The notes below the pieces were generated by a model, which saw only the letters and a list, made by a program, of their open reading frames with translations, was not told the DNA's origin and made no database searches. The position numbers were made by a program, and so were the translations under genes. Source: Xylocopa sonorina (Eukaryota > Arthropoda > Insecta > Hymenoptera > Apidae). From it: a stretch of 64,000 bases of DNA. This document shows positions 27,601 through 39,968 of the stretch, piece by piece; position 1 is the first letter of the stretch; each line of letters begins with the position of its first letter. The stretch covers positions 7,502,001 to 7,566,000 of the forward strand of contig NC_135201.1 of the NCBI RefSeq assembly GCF_050948175.1. The letters run 5' to 3'.

Positions 27601-29682
27601 CACAGATTGCATTTCCACCTTTTTGAATCATTGAAGTATACGAATGGATTAATATACGTTCTACAAGCACGACATCGAACTATTGTGCTGCATTGTATTA
27701 CTGGTAAGTGCTAAAAATGCAACAAGGATTTGTTACTTTCAATAATCACAAGAATAGTTCTGTATCTTAGAAATACAAAATTTATATCTTCGCAAATCTA
27801 GATACGATTCTAGATCCAAAGAATTATATCTCGATTGTTATCAATATCGAATTGCAATCGTTTTTCTAAGATAGTATATGATATAGAACAGTACTGAATT
27901 GGGAAGAAAATGTTTTACGTACGTTCAAATCTTTGAAAGGGTGTATTAAAACTCCTAGGGGTAATCTGGATTTTTGTAACAACGAATTTGACTCTGGAAT
28001 TTTTGTAAGCGTGCAGCGGAAAATACTGAAAGAATTTCCAAGATTATTAAAAAATCACATACAGAAGCCATAGTAACTAACATTACCATAATAAATGTCT
28101 CAATTTATATACCAGTGTTTTAAATAATTAAAAAAATGTACATACAAAGTACTTACTCTGGACTACAATTAACACTGTCTAGAAACTCTTGGTGAAGTTT
28201 GATCTTTGGTGGTTCTACCTTCTCTGCAGGTAGAACATTTCTACATTGCAAAAGATCAAGGGTTTCCATTCCCTGAGAAAAAATAAATATTCATTGCTAG
28301 TGATTTGTTACACAGTGATAATGAAATGAAGATAATGATTATGAAACAATATAAAGAAATTACTTAGAAATTATTTAGGAACATGTTTGCTTTAACTACT
28401 TACCCATAGTTTATTGTAGCCAATTTGTGTGACATTCATCATGTTCATCTGATTATTTAATTGATTCATTTGATCAGGGTACGATTCTGGATATCGTTTA
28501 CTCATTATATCTGGCGCCATACTCATTGGAGTTGGTGGCTGATTTACATACTAAAAAGATTAAACATTTTCCTATATAATGCAACTATACTGAATAAGAC
28601 AAAACAGATTTCTTTCGCATGAACTCATAAAACGAAACGGATGAAAAATATACCCTTCTCTGTCCAGAGAATCCTGTACTCGGAGTTGGAGTTTTTCCTT
28701 GAACCTGTCCACTACTAGCCATACCGTAAGGCATTGTATTTGATACAGCTGTTGGATGTGATATACTATACGCATTTTTTCGATATATTCTTTGCTCCCC
28801 AAAATTTTGCTGATAGATATTCTGTCCTCTAGGCGGTTGTGCAGCAGGTGGTATAGCATCTTGCTCTTGTTGCTGACCGTACGATTGTGCACCTTGCACA
28901 GTGGTATTTAGACCATCCGTTTTATACGGTTTCGAGTCTAACGCCGAATTTTGCAGTAAATTTTGATCGAACCCTGCCACTGTTTTCGGAGGTTCTATTT
29001 GAGAATTTACATTAGTACTTATCGACTCGTCTCTTGGAGGACCTTGGCTTGTCGTAACTGGCACTTGGTACTGATTCTGGACGTTATACATTGGAGAATA
29101 TTGCTGCGCTTGTGGTAACCTTGTTGGTGGTAGCATAGGTGGTGGTGGCATTGCAGTCATTGGATTTGTTGGAATTAATGGATTTGGTGGGTTCATCGGA
29201 TTTGATGGGTTCATTGGATTTGGTGGATTCATTGAATTTGGTGGATTCATTGAATTTGGCGGATTTATTGGATTTGGTGGATTCATTGAATTTTGTTGCC
29301 CATTCATTGGTGGCATTGGAGGCATTGGAGGCATCGGTGGTCGTTGTAACGGTGGCCTGTATTGATTAGGAAGGTATGGAGTTGGCGATGGATCCCTTGA
29401 AGTTTCCCTCGATGGATCTCGTGATGACTGTGATGATGAAGTACCTAAGTTTGAAACATAGTACTTAATAAATTTTGTACATGTGTGTGGTATCGGTACA
29501 GGTAATCGTTTTACATAATAAACATTTGATAAAATTTTACCAGTAAAATTATAATTAGTTGGTTGCATGCCATTATGGTGTGCCGCGCTTGCCTGTCCAT
29601 TTACCATTTGAGGGGGAGCACCCCCTTTTAAGCTACCCCCAGTACCGTATGTATGGTATTGATACTCCGTGGGTTGAGACAT
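24687..29682 (-). CDS. Sec24AB: COPII coat cargo adaptor Sec24A/B, 16 coding exons, 1105 aa
   Basis: Sec24 binds Sec23 and selects cargo for COPII vesicles leaving the ER. Exons: 29541-29682, 28654-29444, 28404-28550, 28157-28272, 27923-28025, 27584-27710, 27387-27496, 27068-27299, 26827-26984, 26505-26730, 26100-26429, 25884-25994, 25618-25790, 25184-25519, 24958-25061, 24687-24798. All are in phase (3318 nt). The first 310 residues or so are disordered, rich in Pro/Asn/Gln, with a run of NPMNP-like repeats. A four-cysteine zinc finger (CRAC ... CNLC) is near residues 443-467, followed by the von-Willebrand-like trunk (YLFVLDVSR, GFLAVDSAIHFF), beta-sandwich and helical parts and a gelsolin-like end (FLMDAGDKIFILIG). 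The length suits the Sec24A/B branch. The start ATG at 29682 lies just inside an exon that begins near 29703; upstream exon sequence is read as 5' UTR. Confidence 0.95.
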
Positions 29683-30967
29683 GTCGACAACTTCCAAAGG
29701 TCGCTAAAAAATTATTAATATAAAAAAATGGTATTTGCCTATATCTCAACCTGTAAAATACTATACTAATTTAAAGTGTACAAGTGACAAAGTTTATATG
29801 GAAACTACTGAAAGACTCTGTACACAAAACTATCGATCTTAATCAAATATTCAAATTTATAATTAGTAGATTACATTTACACATTTATTTAATGTAATTG
29901 CATAGCAATTAAGGCAAAAATAATTTTAAATTATTCATTTGCAATCATTATGGGAAACCCAATGTTACTATGTACTATAAACTTTGCACTTGTTTGACAA
30001 TGTATACATCCGATAAAAGCATAAGATACTATACCTAGAAGGCTGAATATTGCCTGGTGAATTAAAACATTATTATGTTATTCTTATACTACATTTATCC
30101 AATTATCTTTTCATGTAAATAAATAACTACCGTCTTAATATCAATAAAAAAAAAAAGGAAAAGAAATAATGTAGTTTCTTCACGTATATATTCATAAACC
30201 GTATATAAACCTGATTAACATAATTATGCGATTAAAACAAAGTAAAGTAAAATGAGAATGAAGTTCATACCAAAAATGAGGAATGTTGAGAAGCAACAAT
30301 ATCTCGATACCGTGTATCTAATTTGGAAGAAAAATACGAGGCGAAACAGCAAATCACGATAAGGCAAATCGAGATGAGTAATATTTAAACGAAAACCTCA
30401 CGAAACGTAAATACGATAAATGACTGAAAACGTTCCAGTCGACTCGTATATACATTGAATATTTTAATCGAATAAATTGGTCGCGAACGAAAGCGACGAA
30501 ACGCGCGATTCCTGGCGTGAAAAGACAGAATCGACGAGGCAGCGAAATTACGCGATCAGCGGGGCCACGACAGAACTCGCGTAAAGTTCACGAGGAACAA
30601 TAACACAAGGCTGATACGAACGGTGCGCACGGGAATGATATGACAAGAGGGGAACAAATCGACAGGTGTGGAGAAGTAACGCGAGAGTAAATAAAATCGG
30701 GACGAAACGCGCACACCTTTGTCGCCTCGAAGGCGGACGCATAATTAAAACGCTCGCCTGGGAAGCCAGCGGAGCGAGGAGGATCGTGGCTGACTGGGAA
30801 CGAAAGATTCGCGATCGAGGGAGGAGAGACGAGATGGCTACAGGAATTTTCAAAGATTAAGGGACCAGGGGGAGATCGAAAGGTTAAAACGTCACGTCGA
30901 GACGGACTTAAACGCGGGCCACCCCGAGTTTTCACCCAGCTTTCCCACCGTGGACACGGTTCCTCAC

Positions 30968-31130
30968 CTTCTCGACGAGGTTACCACGACGATGACGCAG
31001 AAAAGTTTATACCTCCTCGCACCACGAGACGTGCATTGCACTTTTTACAGTGTAATTCGCCGTTAATTATCGAAGAAACGTATCTCGTCGACGCGACACA
31101 CAACATTACGTGGCAGCCCAGTTGATTGGG
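30968..31130 (-). promoter_or_regulatory. Probable Sec24 promoter and untranslated first exon
   Basis: On the minus strand AGAAG|GTGAGG gives a good donor with exon edge at 30968, pairing with the acceptor at 29704-29705 ahead of the Sec24 start codon. The surrounding 30.5-31.4 kb is a GC-rich, CpG-containing island, unlike the flanks. A GCGCCATTTTCG element (YY1-like core) lies near 31130. The transcription start is not resolved. Frames at 30548-30935 in the island are composition artefacts. Confidence 0.5.
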
Positions 31131-31360
31131 GCGCCATTTTCGTTCGACGGCCCGTTCAGGAACTAGACGGTTGAAATCATTGACGCGCGTGTACAGAGCT
31201 GTCCAACGAAAACGGTCCTCGCGTTCGCGAGAAACTTGTCTGCCCTCGTGCACCACACAATTAACCTTTCCACTGACTGTCGATGACGTTGCGTTGTCTT
31301 GGCGAAGAATGGTAACACTGGTCGTACATCGACATTGATGGTAAAGTAGATCAACGATCG

Positions 31361-31846
31361 ACAAGTGGCGCCATCTCTGTGGAGAACGCTCAAACTAATC
31401 GTCGTTTAGTTTCAGCGTTCCGCCCAGAGATGGCGCCACTAGTGGGTCGGTAACTTATTATCGGTAACAACGTTCTTCTGATTTGATAATTGTTCAGAGA
31501 AATGGTATTACTGGAGGCTTCTGAATTCAATATTATTCGAGAAATATAACTATTTATAGATGTGTTAAATTTTGTTAGTAAAATCGGTCGTGTATCATTA
31601 TTAACAATAAAATGAGTGGCGCCATCTCTCGGGAAGTGGCTTAAGCTAATGATCGAACAGATTCAGTATTTTTTACAGAGATGGCGCCACTGGTTTTTAA
31701 ATGTTCACTTCACTGTTGATAACGATGTGCGAGTAGTTTCAGCGCTTTTTGCAGAGATGGCGCCACTGGTCCTTAAGTAGTTCACTTCCCTGTCGATAAC
31801 GATGTGCGAGTAGTTTGAGCACTTTTTACAGAGATGGCGCCATGGG
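31361..31846. repeat. Cluster of six GAGATGGCGCCA motifs in inverted and tandem array
   Basis: A 14-15 bp motif, AGAGATGGCGCCACT, occurs forward near 31425, 31676, 31752 and 31829 and reversed near 31364 and 31615. The first two copies form arms of a roughly 38 bp imperfect inverted repeat with a tiny spacer (31361-31442), and the reversed copy at 31615 pairs likewise with 31676. The last three forward copies recur every 76-77 bp with shared flanks (GATAACGATGTGCGAGTAGTTT before copies 5 and 6, in part before copy 4). The core AGATGGCGC resembles insect CTCF sites. The array lies upstream of the Sec24 promoter. Confidence 0.85.
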
Positions 31847-31849
31847 TAA

Positions 31850-32696
31850 TTAAATGTGGTTCGTGTGAACTCTCGCGCGCGTTGTTGCGTTTCGAGTAAA
31901 TCGTCCTGTATATCTGGAGGGTGCTCAGAAATGTCAGTAAAAGAATGATAAAGCCTGATTTTGCATATTTAAATGTATAACATAAAAACAAAGAGTTAAT
32001 AACATTGAAAAATATACCAGAACCGATAATAATTGTATGACTGTCGGAATTCCGATCTGAAAATTTATTTCCATATCAATCTGACAATTGGTCACAAAAT
32101 ATACTGTTTGGTCAATTTCTTAAAGCTATGTACACAGATTTTTAGTATCTTTCCCTCTTTTTTAATTAGTTAGCTGATCGATCACATTTAAATTATATGA
32201 TGAACGATACATATAATCCATATACGTATCGATTAATTGTTACATAGTCGTGGAAATTTCTCACATTCAACAACACATTTAAATTTGAAGAATAAGTTTC
32301 AACATGATATTGATCTAATAATGGATACATCGAATGGATTGAAATACTTTTTTAACATAAAATAGTATCACATTTACGCATATCCCGAAAAGACATCGAC
32401 AACAGGAAAATTTATAGTAAATAATAGAATATCCTACGATTGGAAAACATAAAAAAAATAATTGTATTTTATTCTTTTTTTTTTTTAGAGTAAACATACA
32501 TTGAAAATTGACAGACGTGCTTGAAAATTGCACGTTTACGTTACCTTCATATTATTTTGATCATTGTTGATTAAAAGATCATTAGACAGGAGTAAGGAAG
32601 AATCACGTTTTGCTCTAAATTGAAAATACTTTGCATTTTTTATGCTATTACTTTAAAAAAGATTGTACGTTTTTTGTACTTCTTTTCCTTTTTCAA
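31850..32696. other. Non-coding stretch between the motif array and the vimar stop codon
   Basis: This is AT-rich with no coding signal. It presumably includes the 3' UTR of the minus-strand vimar gene. I see poly-T/A tracts near 32475 and nothing else. Confidence 0.5.
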
Positions 32697-35684
32697 TTAA
32701 ACCATGCGTTCGCAAATTTTTTGTAATTTTTCATTGAGTTTTGGATCTTCTTTAATTTGGTCTGTCTTTTGACATAACGTTATTAGATCAATTTTTTTCA
32801 GACGATCTTTCAATGCATCTGCAATTTAAATAAAATTAAATGTTCCAGTATAATATATATTTTATACACTCTATATTAATTGTTTCATACCTGAATTAAT
32901 AATATTGTCCATTAAGGACAGAGCATTGTGCAAAATTGGAACTTCCAAATTGTTTACGTTATTAAAGAAACTGCAAAGCTTTTCTTCTATGTCAGCCTCG
33001 AGTAGGAGATTCTCACATTCGGTCAAGGAAATTGTGGTCAGTATCACTAAGCTAATTAAGGCTTCGTTCTGCATTAAAACATGCGGTGCGGATAACATTT
33101 TAATTAAATGCTTTACTGCTCCGTGTTCTGTTACCGCAAGTGCTACTTCTTTATTCCTGGTGTCAAATAAAACATAAATATTAACACTCGATAGATTTTA
33201 AAATAAAGTATCTTCCAATGAATACTGAGCTGTTTAAAAATATATTGTATGTCGTGAAAAATTTAGGTAACCTGCTGTTATTAATTAGCCAAGCAATCAA
33301 ACGATTTGCTTCGCCCTGAACTCCAGGGTGTTCTTCAACTTCACACCATTCTACAGCTTTTTTTATCAAACCATCCCTCTTCCCTAACTCTGTAGCAACC
33401 TCACCTGCAATAGAAAGCATACAATTTATTCTGTAATAAGTATTGAAAAATAACTAATTACTACAAACGTACTTTGGCCATCGATAACGATTCTTAAAGT
33501 TCCCAATAGCTTGAATACAACTGGATAGGACGGTATGTCCAGCATAGAATATAAGATATCTATTAACCCGTCTTTTAAAATTAAAGATTTATTATCCACA
33601 GGAATAACGAGATTCCTTAAAGCGCTGAGTAAAGCATGTTGAAATCTTATATCACCAGCGTCCGTATTCTTTCGAAGCAGTTTCAAAAGATTATGATGAA
33701 CACCTTGCGTAACCATTAGTTTACAATGAGCATCTGTACGTGCAAAATTGCCCATCGCTAATACCGCTGTTATTTGTAAATCTCTGTCCTTGCTTTCAAG
33801 CCACTCGACTAGCTTTTTATACACGATACCATTACTGTCATCGTACAAACTGTTCATACTGTCATCTGAAATAACATATATTACGATACATAACGTGATT
33901 AATATTTTAATTCTCTATTCGCATCCTTATTACCTCCAGTTAATACCAGAACAATTAAGTTGCAAGCAATCTTTAGTACAGACCGTGTTTCTTCGTCTGT
34001 ACAGTACGGACTGTGTTTCTCTAAAAGTTTCAACAATAATTCGCACACACCCGCTTTGGCAAGCAACAATTTTGCATTCTCTGAAATTTAAACACACATT
34101 CAACATAAATATCACATTTGACATCGATTTTCAACATTTTTGAAAATATGACGATACCATCTTCTGCCTGCCCATGAAGAAGTTCCAAACACATTTCAGA
34201 TAGTTCTGATGAGGTATCAGTTGTCAAAATATTTATCAAAATTTTCGTAAGCCTCTCGTCTAAAAATATTATGTTCGCATCGTTGAGTATTCCTAGTATC
34301 AAAAGAGAATGCATAGCAGCCTCTCCACCTGTGATTCCGTCAATTTCGAGAATACTGCAGATAATGGGTACTATTTCCTGTTGCAATGCCTAAGAAAAAT
34401 TTCCTACAGATTAATGTATTAATTATCCATGCACGTTCTTATAGGACATTTTATACCTCTGTATGAAGAGATGGTCGATCGATAAGAAAGTTTAAAAGAA
34501 GTCCAGCAGCAACATTACGAAGAAAAGGTGCACCTTCCACATCCTTCAGTATAATACTTTTCTCCAATACTGCCACAATTGCCATTAATCCATTTTTGTC
34601 CTCAACAAATTTCTTACCATTCTCTAAAACAATATTTTAATTAAAATTTACTAAAGATACTTAAATGCAAAGAAATTTATGTTCTTATTACATTAAAATA
34701 AACTTAACTCTATTTACTTGATTATTGTATCAATACCTATACTGATAACTTTTAATCCTATATCCTTCGTAAAATCTCTTTTAAATTGAATCTTCTTAAA
34801 TAAATCCAAATATATATAATAATCTGAATTGTTGATTTTAAGTAAAATCATTTCCAGTAATAATTCGATAATAATTTATATACAATTAAAAATTTATACC
34901 AAGCTGACCAAACAATGTATCGCTCAAGTCACTATTTCTAACGATATAGCATTATAATAATGATGGTGTTAATGTTAACTACATACATGAACAAAATTTG
35001 GATCATTAGGGATTAAAGCTCCCTACCATTCTCGTAACAAATGTTTCCCAAAGCTCTAGAAGTTTGTGTCAATATATCGATGCGATCCTCCTTTAATAAA
35101 TCTATCAATGCATTTACTAAGTCCATAGTGGTACACTTTTCTCTTCCTCTTTCACTCTTTGCGATCTCTGCGATCGCTTTCGCAGTCTTCGCAATAATCT
35201 CTTTGGATTCATGCCGCAGCAACGTTAAAAAGACATCGTCCATGGTAAATTCAGTGGCCTCTAAAGAAGCGAATAAACATTGTTCCTTATGAAAACAATA
35301 AATCCACAGGAAAACAATTATTACCTCCAATGGAAGTTTTGCTAACATTGACGATAGAATCTAACACTTGGATAATATCTTCAATTTCTTTCTCAGATTT
35401 CACAACAAACCTCAATTCATCGACCAATTTATCAATATTATGTTTCAATTCACCTGGAACGATTATTTAAACAATTAGCCACTCATTAAAGACGCCCATA
35501 TACTAATACGCATAGGTAGAAAAGATTATTTGCTCGTAAATTGAATGCATTAAGTATCTTAACCTATAAATAATCTATGTTTTGACATAAAATATTTAAC
35601 ACAAACGTTCAGAAAATTCGATTAAAACTTCTTTCCAAATACGGCACATTGAACACATCTTTTTGTAACATTACCTTCCATCAT
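32697..35684 (-). CDS. vimar: Rap1 GTPase-GDP dissociation stimulator 1 (SmgGDS; Drosophila vimar), 610 aa
   Basis: This is an all-armadillo-repeat protein that binds polybasic small GTPases (Rho, Rap, Ral, Miro in known relatives) and acts as exchange factor and chaperone. Exons: 35675-35684, 35325-35453, 35027-35260, 34457-34623, 34158-34389, 33934-34080, 33473-33865, 33272-33404, 32891-33156, 32697-32818; 1833 nt, in phase. It aligns end to end with human RAP1GDS1 (about 607 aa) from memory: TSRALGNICYEN, AMGNFARTDAHC, ALLSALRNLVIPV and FKLLGTLRIVIDG are near-identical landmarks. The start is MMEGELKHN: the first coding exon holds only ten coding bases, so the ATG is spliced directly onto the body. 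Exon 5' boundaries upstream of the ATG are not resolved. Confidence 0.95.
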
Positions 35685-36206
35685 TTTTTCGTATTGTAAT
35701 AACGAACTCTATATGAATTGAATTTGTGCTTTTTTAAAATATACTAACAAAATTTATTTAACAGTAAAGAAACATCTTTGAACATCCTTTCATAAATCGT
35801 GAATACGTAGAGAAGAATCGCTAGAAAAGTTAAAGATTTCTGCGGCTACATAACTAGGGAAATCTAAACTCAGGTTCATATGTTATCATCGAACGATCCA
35901 CAATACTAAAGTAACCATGTATGCGACAAAAAGATGTTTTAAAAGATGTACATTTAATTTAAACTAGTATTACTATTATTGTAATCTAAATTACTATATT
36001 ATATATATTATACATAGGTAACATATATTAAATAACACATAATTTATATAGTAACCACCAAAGAAACAGCATGGTGATGGCTTCGTGAGTTCTACTATTT
36101 AGATGTTTTACAGTATTATAACAAATACGCTCAATTATTGATATTCAGATAACGTAATACGTTATAACGATAAATGAGAAAAATAATATAATGTAAAACA
36201 GTAATC
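35685..36206. promoter_or_regulatory. Shared divergent promoter region of vimar and Tmem242
   Basis: The two start codons are 522 bases apart and point away from each other, so the 5' ends of both transcripts and their promoters must lie in this AT-rich gap unless one has a distant first exon. I see no TATA box or clear initiator that I would assign. Confidence 0.5.
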
Positions 36207-36893
36207 ATGTCAGAGGCAGAGAAAGAAGCAAAGAAGAAAAAAGAAAGGTTTTATGGCAAGTATTTCATTTCTGACTTATGTATGATAATTTGAATGTTAA
36301 TATTATATTATATATAACTACGTTAATGTAAATTGTAATTCATGAAATTGTGAAATTCTAACATTGCACATAACCTATACTATCAATATGTTTACCGTTT
36401 CATCAAGATAAAAACCTGCAAAATTTCAACATGTTACTAGACTTTACCATAAAGTATCAATACTTGTTTAAAGAAATTTTTTAAACGTTACAATAAATTG
36501 TTAATTTACATTTCAGGTACGTTGTTCCTTGGTGGAATAGCAGGACTTTCTGCACTGATTGGTTTCAGCAATGCTTTAGCAACAACTAAGAAACGAGATA
36601 CCAAACATTTCGATATAGGTTTCATGGGAGGCAAAGGTCTTCACGAGTCTGGTGCTGCACTCGCCACAAGAGCTTTGTTCTGGGGAACTGTATGGGCAGT
36701 TAGTGGTTGTGGCTTATTGTTCTATGGAATTTGGAAGCTTTCAGGGGCTAAGACTGCTGAAGAGTTCCGATACAAAATGGGAAACATGTTGCCCAAAATA
36801 CCAAAAAATGATCCGCCGCAAAGTAGGACTGAATTTGAAAACCTTACTGACTTATTAAAATATGTTTCAGAAGAGTGGGGTAAAGAAAAATAG
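36207..36893 (+). CDS. Tmem242: TMEM242 homologue, small two-pass mitochondrial membrane protein, 141 aa
   Basis: Exons 36207-36255 and 36517-36893 make 142 codons including stop, exactly the length of the human protein. Two hydrophobic segments, about residues 18-37 (TLFLGGIAGLSALIGFSNAL) and 68-90 (ALFWGTVWAVSGCGLLFYG), span the membrane; between them lies the conserved ESG.ALA.RAL.WG pattern. The C-terminal FRYKMGNMLPKIPKN matches the family FRSKMQ..FP.IPKN. Known TMEM242 is an inner-membrane assembly factor for ATP synthase and complex I. The intron must start with GC: TATG|GCAAGT joins in phase to CAG|GTACG, whereas the nearby GT would put exon 2 out of frame. A poly(A) hexamer is at 37121-37126. 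Confidence 0.9.
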
Positions 36894-39800
36894 TTTTATA
36901 TATAACTATCTGCCCATATACAAGTTAGACGGAATCAATAATTTTTACATAGTGAGAGGAAATTGGTGATGCATAGATAAAAAGTTTTATAGCGATTCGT
37001 ACACAGAATAGAGTTTCAAATGTATGCATTACATGATCTTAGAACCTTGTGCTGGATACTGTATTCATATTTTATATTCCATATTTATGTATATATTGTT
37101 TATACATAGTTATATGTATTAATAAACAAAACCGAATGGTTCGACTCGCGCATATTGCATATATGTATATAATTCTAAATCACACAACACAATTTAAAGA
37201 AAATGTATAGTTACTTATGAGGAACAAAGTCTTTATAAGATGAATTGTTCTAGTTTATAGCAGTAAACTGTTATATTAGCATAATTCTGTAAAAAATAGA
37301 TTTGCTTTAATTACACTTATTTATTTTAAATTAATTGATAAATCTGTAAATTTGTATTATATACAACTGTTTCCTATTATTCTCTTAATACTATTTTAAT
37401 TATCTAAGACTTAATGCTTGTAAATACAATAACGCAATTTTCGAAATAAAATCTGTACCAAGTGTTACTATTAAAACAAACTGAATTAAACTTACCCAAC
37501 TCATTATAGGAACATTTATAGGAATATTCTTTTTTTTTTTTAACTTAGGGAGACTATCACATAGAAAATTATAAAGAAATGGTTACAGAATTTAAATACC
37601 TGATCATAAATAATAATGGTTTAATTACATTCGACATTTAAAAGAGTACCTTTTATATCTCTCATCATAAATTATTATTATTATGTAATATTCATGTATA
37701 TAATAAAAAAGCATAGGTAATAACAAATTAAATTATACTAATTATATAATTATATTTTCTGCGTTCCACGCTCATCGTATTCATTTCATTCACACGCAAA
37801 CATACAACTTTTACTTCGGTTTTGTTTATATATGTGTATGTTCTTTCCTGTATACTTGTCAAATCATACCTACCCGAAGAAAACAGAATGAACCAAATTT
37901 TTTTCTCTATATTATTATTCCTATATAAATTTGTTGCTCTTTCGTTAATTCTTGTTCGCTTTTAAGCACGGAAATTGAATGCTCAATGAAGTTCGCATAA
38001 ACAACCATTAGTTAATAGCAGGCAGATTTTTTCTCGTTTTTGTTACTCTATTTCGTATTTCGTTGTTGATATGGAACATCTCTTCTGAACTTCTTTTCCA
38101 ATTGCTTGCAATTTTGTTACAAGCATATTCTACGCTTCTTAACCCTATGGAGGTCGCAATAAACACTGAGGTATCATACGATGCTATGTCCATAAGATAT
38201 ATATATATATATATATATATTTATCTTGAATTTTTGTAGGAAAATAAAGAAGATTATTACCTGGTAAAGTTTACGAATAGTATGAAGAAAAAGTGCTCTC
38301 AGCATATACCCCACAGATACTGCAATCCTCTGATGAGGGTTCAATACTTCTCTGCGTACTTTCTAATTGGAAATTCTTTTAAAAATTTATTTCTTGTTCT
38401 TCTCTTTAAAAATGTCATTAAACAACGATGATTTAATGTTACAAAATTTTTCATCGCAGACATAACAAAAAGCGTAGCGTTTAATCGTATTATTTAACAT
38501 TATAAATATTTGTATCTGATTTTTACCAAATAGACCTTCTTTGTTTTGGTTTCTTTTATGCGCTTAATAATTAGCCGATTAGCCTTACAGTTAACCGGTT
38601 GCGGCCGTAACAATAAGTGAAGCAGTACTCAGTGAAGTAATGGCTTAACTACTAATCAATGTTTACAATATACGATCGACACAAAAGAGCAGTGATCAGT
38701 TACTTAATCGAGGCCTAGGAAAATCCTCTCGAACGGATACAAGTATTTGCAATAATTATTAAATAAGAGGTTTTATTTTAACATCAGTTAAACGGAAGTT
38801 ATAGTACTAATATACATACATCTCTTATAGTACAAATTATATTGTAATGTTCGATAACTGTACAATAAGTTTCACAAATATATAACATTAACTTGAAATA
38901 TATTTTCTGCTTTTCTATATATTAAAATAACGATGACGCTGGCTAATATAATATTTACGGTAGTTAGTTTATTCTTTATAAATATCAAAGTTAATGTTAA
39001 TTATTACACATTATAAAAACTTATTGTTGTCGATATGGAATATCGAATGACACATTAATGGAACTAAACTGTACGGACAGTATATATATCAACTTATTGC
39101 AAATACTTTTTACAAACTACTTTACACATTTTTTGTTACTCATTTCATATTACATTACATATTTTTATTCTGTCTGCTTTAATAGTTACAAGTGTTACTG
39201 CTATACATTACTAGAAAGGATTTCCTATAAACTCGTAATTTTTTCTTTCATCCTAATGTATTCTTTTTTTATGTATATATATATAATAACTTATATAAAT
39301 ATTTTATATAAGAACAATTTTCTCAATTCTTTTTATCCACCAAATGAAACACGCACCGTTCAACCAGTACCACTAGTTACTGTGTATTTTAACATTATTT
39401 ATACTAAAAAAAATAGGCAAGTTGAATTATCTAAATCCGAGAATCGAACACAAAAATACTTTAGTAATATTTCCTGTTAAATCAAATATTGTCTTTGTTA
39501 GAGTTTTCTTTCTGCCACTAGCGACATACTCTTGATCGAATAAGTAAAAGGATGCGCATGTTTGGACTGAAATAATTGCTATTATTCTATACAAATTAAA
39601 TATTTACTAAAAGAAAAAAATTGTACAATCGTTCATAGGACTATCTATCAATCGTTCTAAAATTAAATATAATAATGAAAGCAACAATTTGGAATAATCA
39701 GCGTGTACTTAAATCACAATTTAGGTTTCGAACCTTTATTGGCAATATTTGTGCGAATTTAAAGGAAAAGAAAGTAAATGTAATTGGTCGAATACAACGC

Positions 39801-39968
39801 GCATGAGACTTTTGGAAAAAAAATATTTAAACAATTTCAAGTATGAAAGTGCGCGTCGATCAGCGGCGTGAACTGTCGTTTCAAATATTGAATTATATTT
39901 TAATAAATTTATCCCGGCTAACGAATGTTGCTATTCTGACCATGAGACTAAAGATGGTCAGTTCATGT
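36894..39968. other. Tmem242 3' UTR followed by AT-rich intergenic DNA
   Basis: AATAAA at 37121 likely ends the Tmem242 transcript. Beyond it the sequence is AT-rich with a (TA)n run at 38197-38220. Open frames at 38008-38193 (minus) and 39058-39480 (plus) lack matching splice phases or family signatures and are not called. Part of the stretch may be a long elongase 3' UTR on the minus strand. Confidence 0.4.

Noticed and set aside
30548..31393. Several open frames on both strands upstream of Sec24
   Set aside because: They fall in the GC-rich promoter island and the palindromic array; none connects to the Sec24 coding frame.
36256..36262. Using the GT inside GGCAAGT as an ordinary donor for Tmem242
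   Set aside because: It shifts exon 2 out of the conserved frame; only the GC donor restores the family sequence.
38008..38340. Two minus-strand open segments (GLRSVEYACNKIASNWKRSS... and EVLNPHQRIAVSVGYM...) that read like protein
   Set aside because: The donor after the upstream segment is in phase 0, while every nearby acceptor for the downstream frame needs phase 1. No family is recognised and a TA microsatellite separates them.
39058..39480. A 140-codon plus-strand frame rich in Tyr/Phe/Ile
   Set aside because: Composition is what AT-rich DNA gives by chance; no motif, and no matching exons. Likely within UTR or intergenic sequence.
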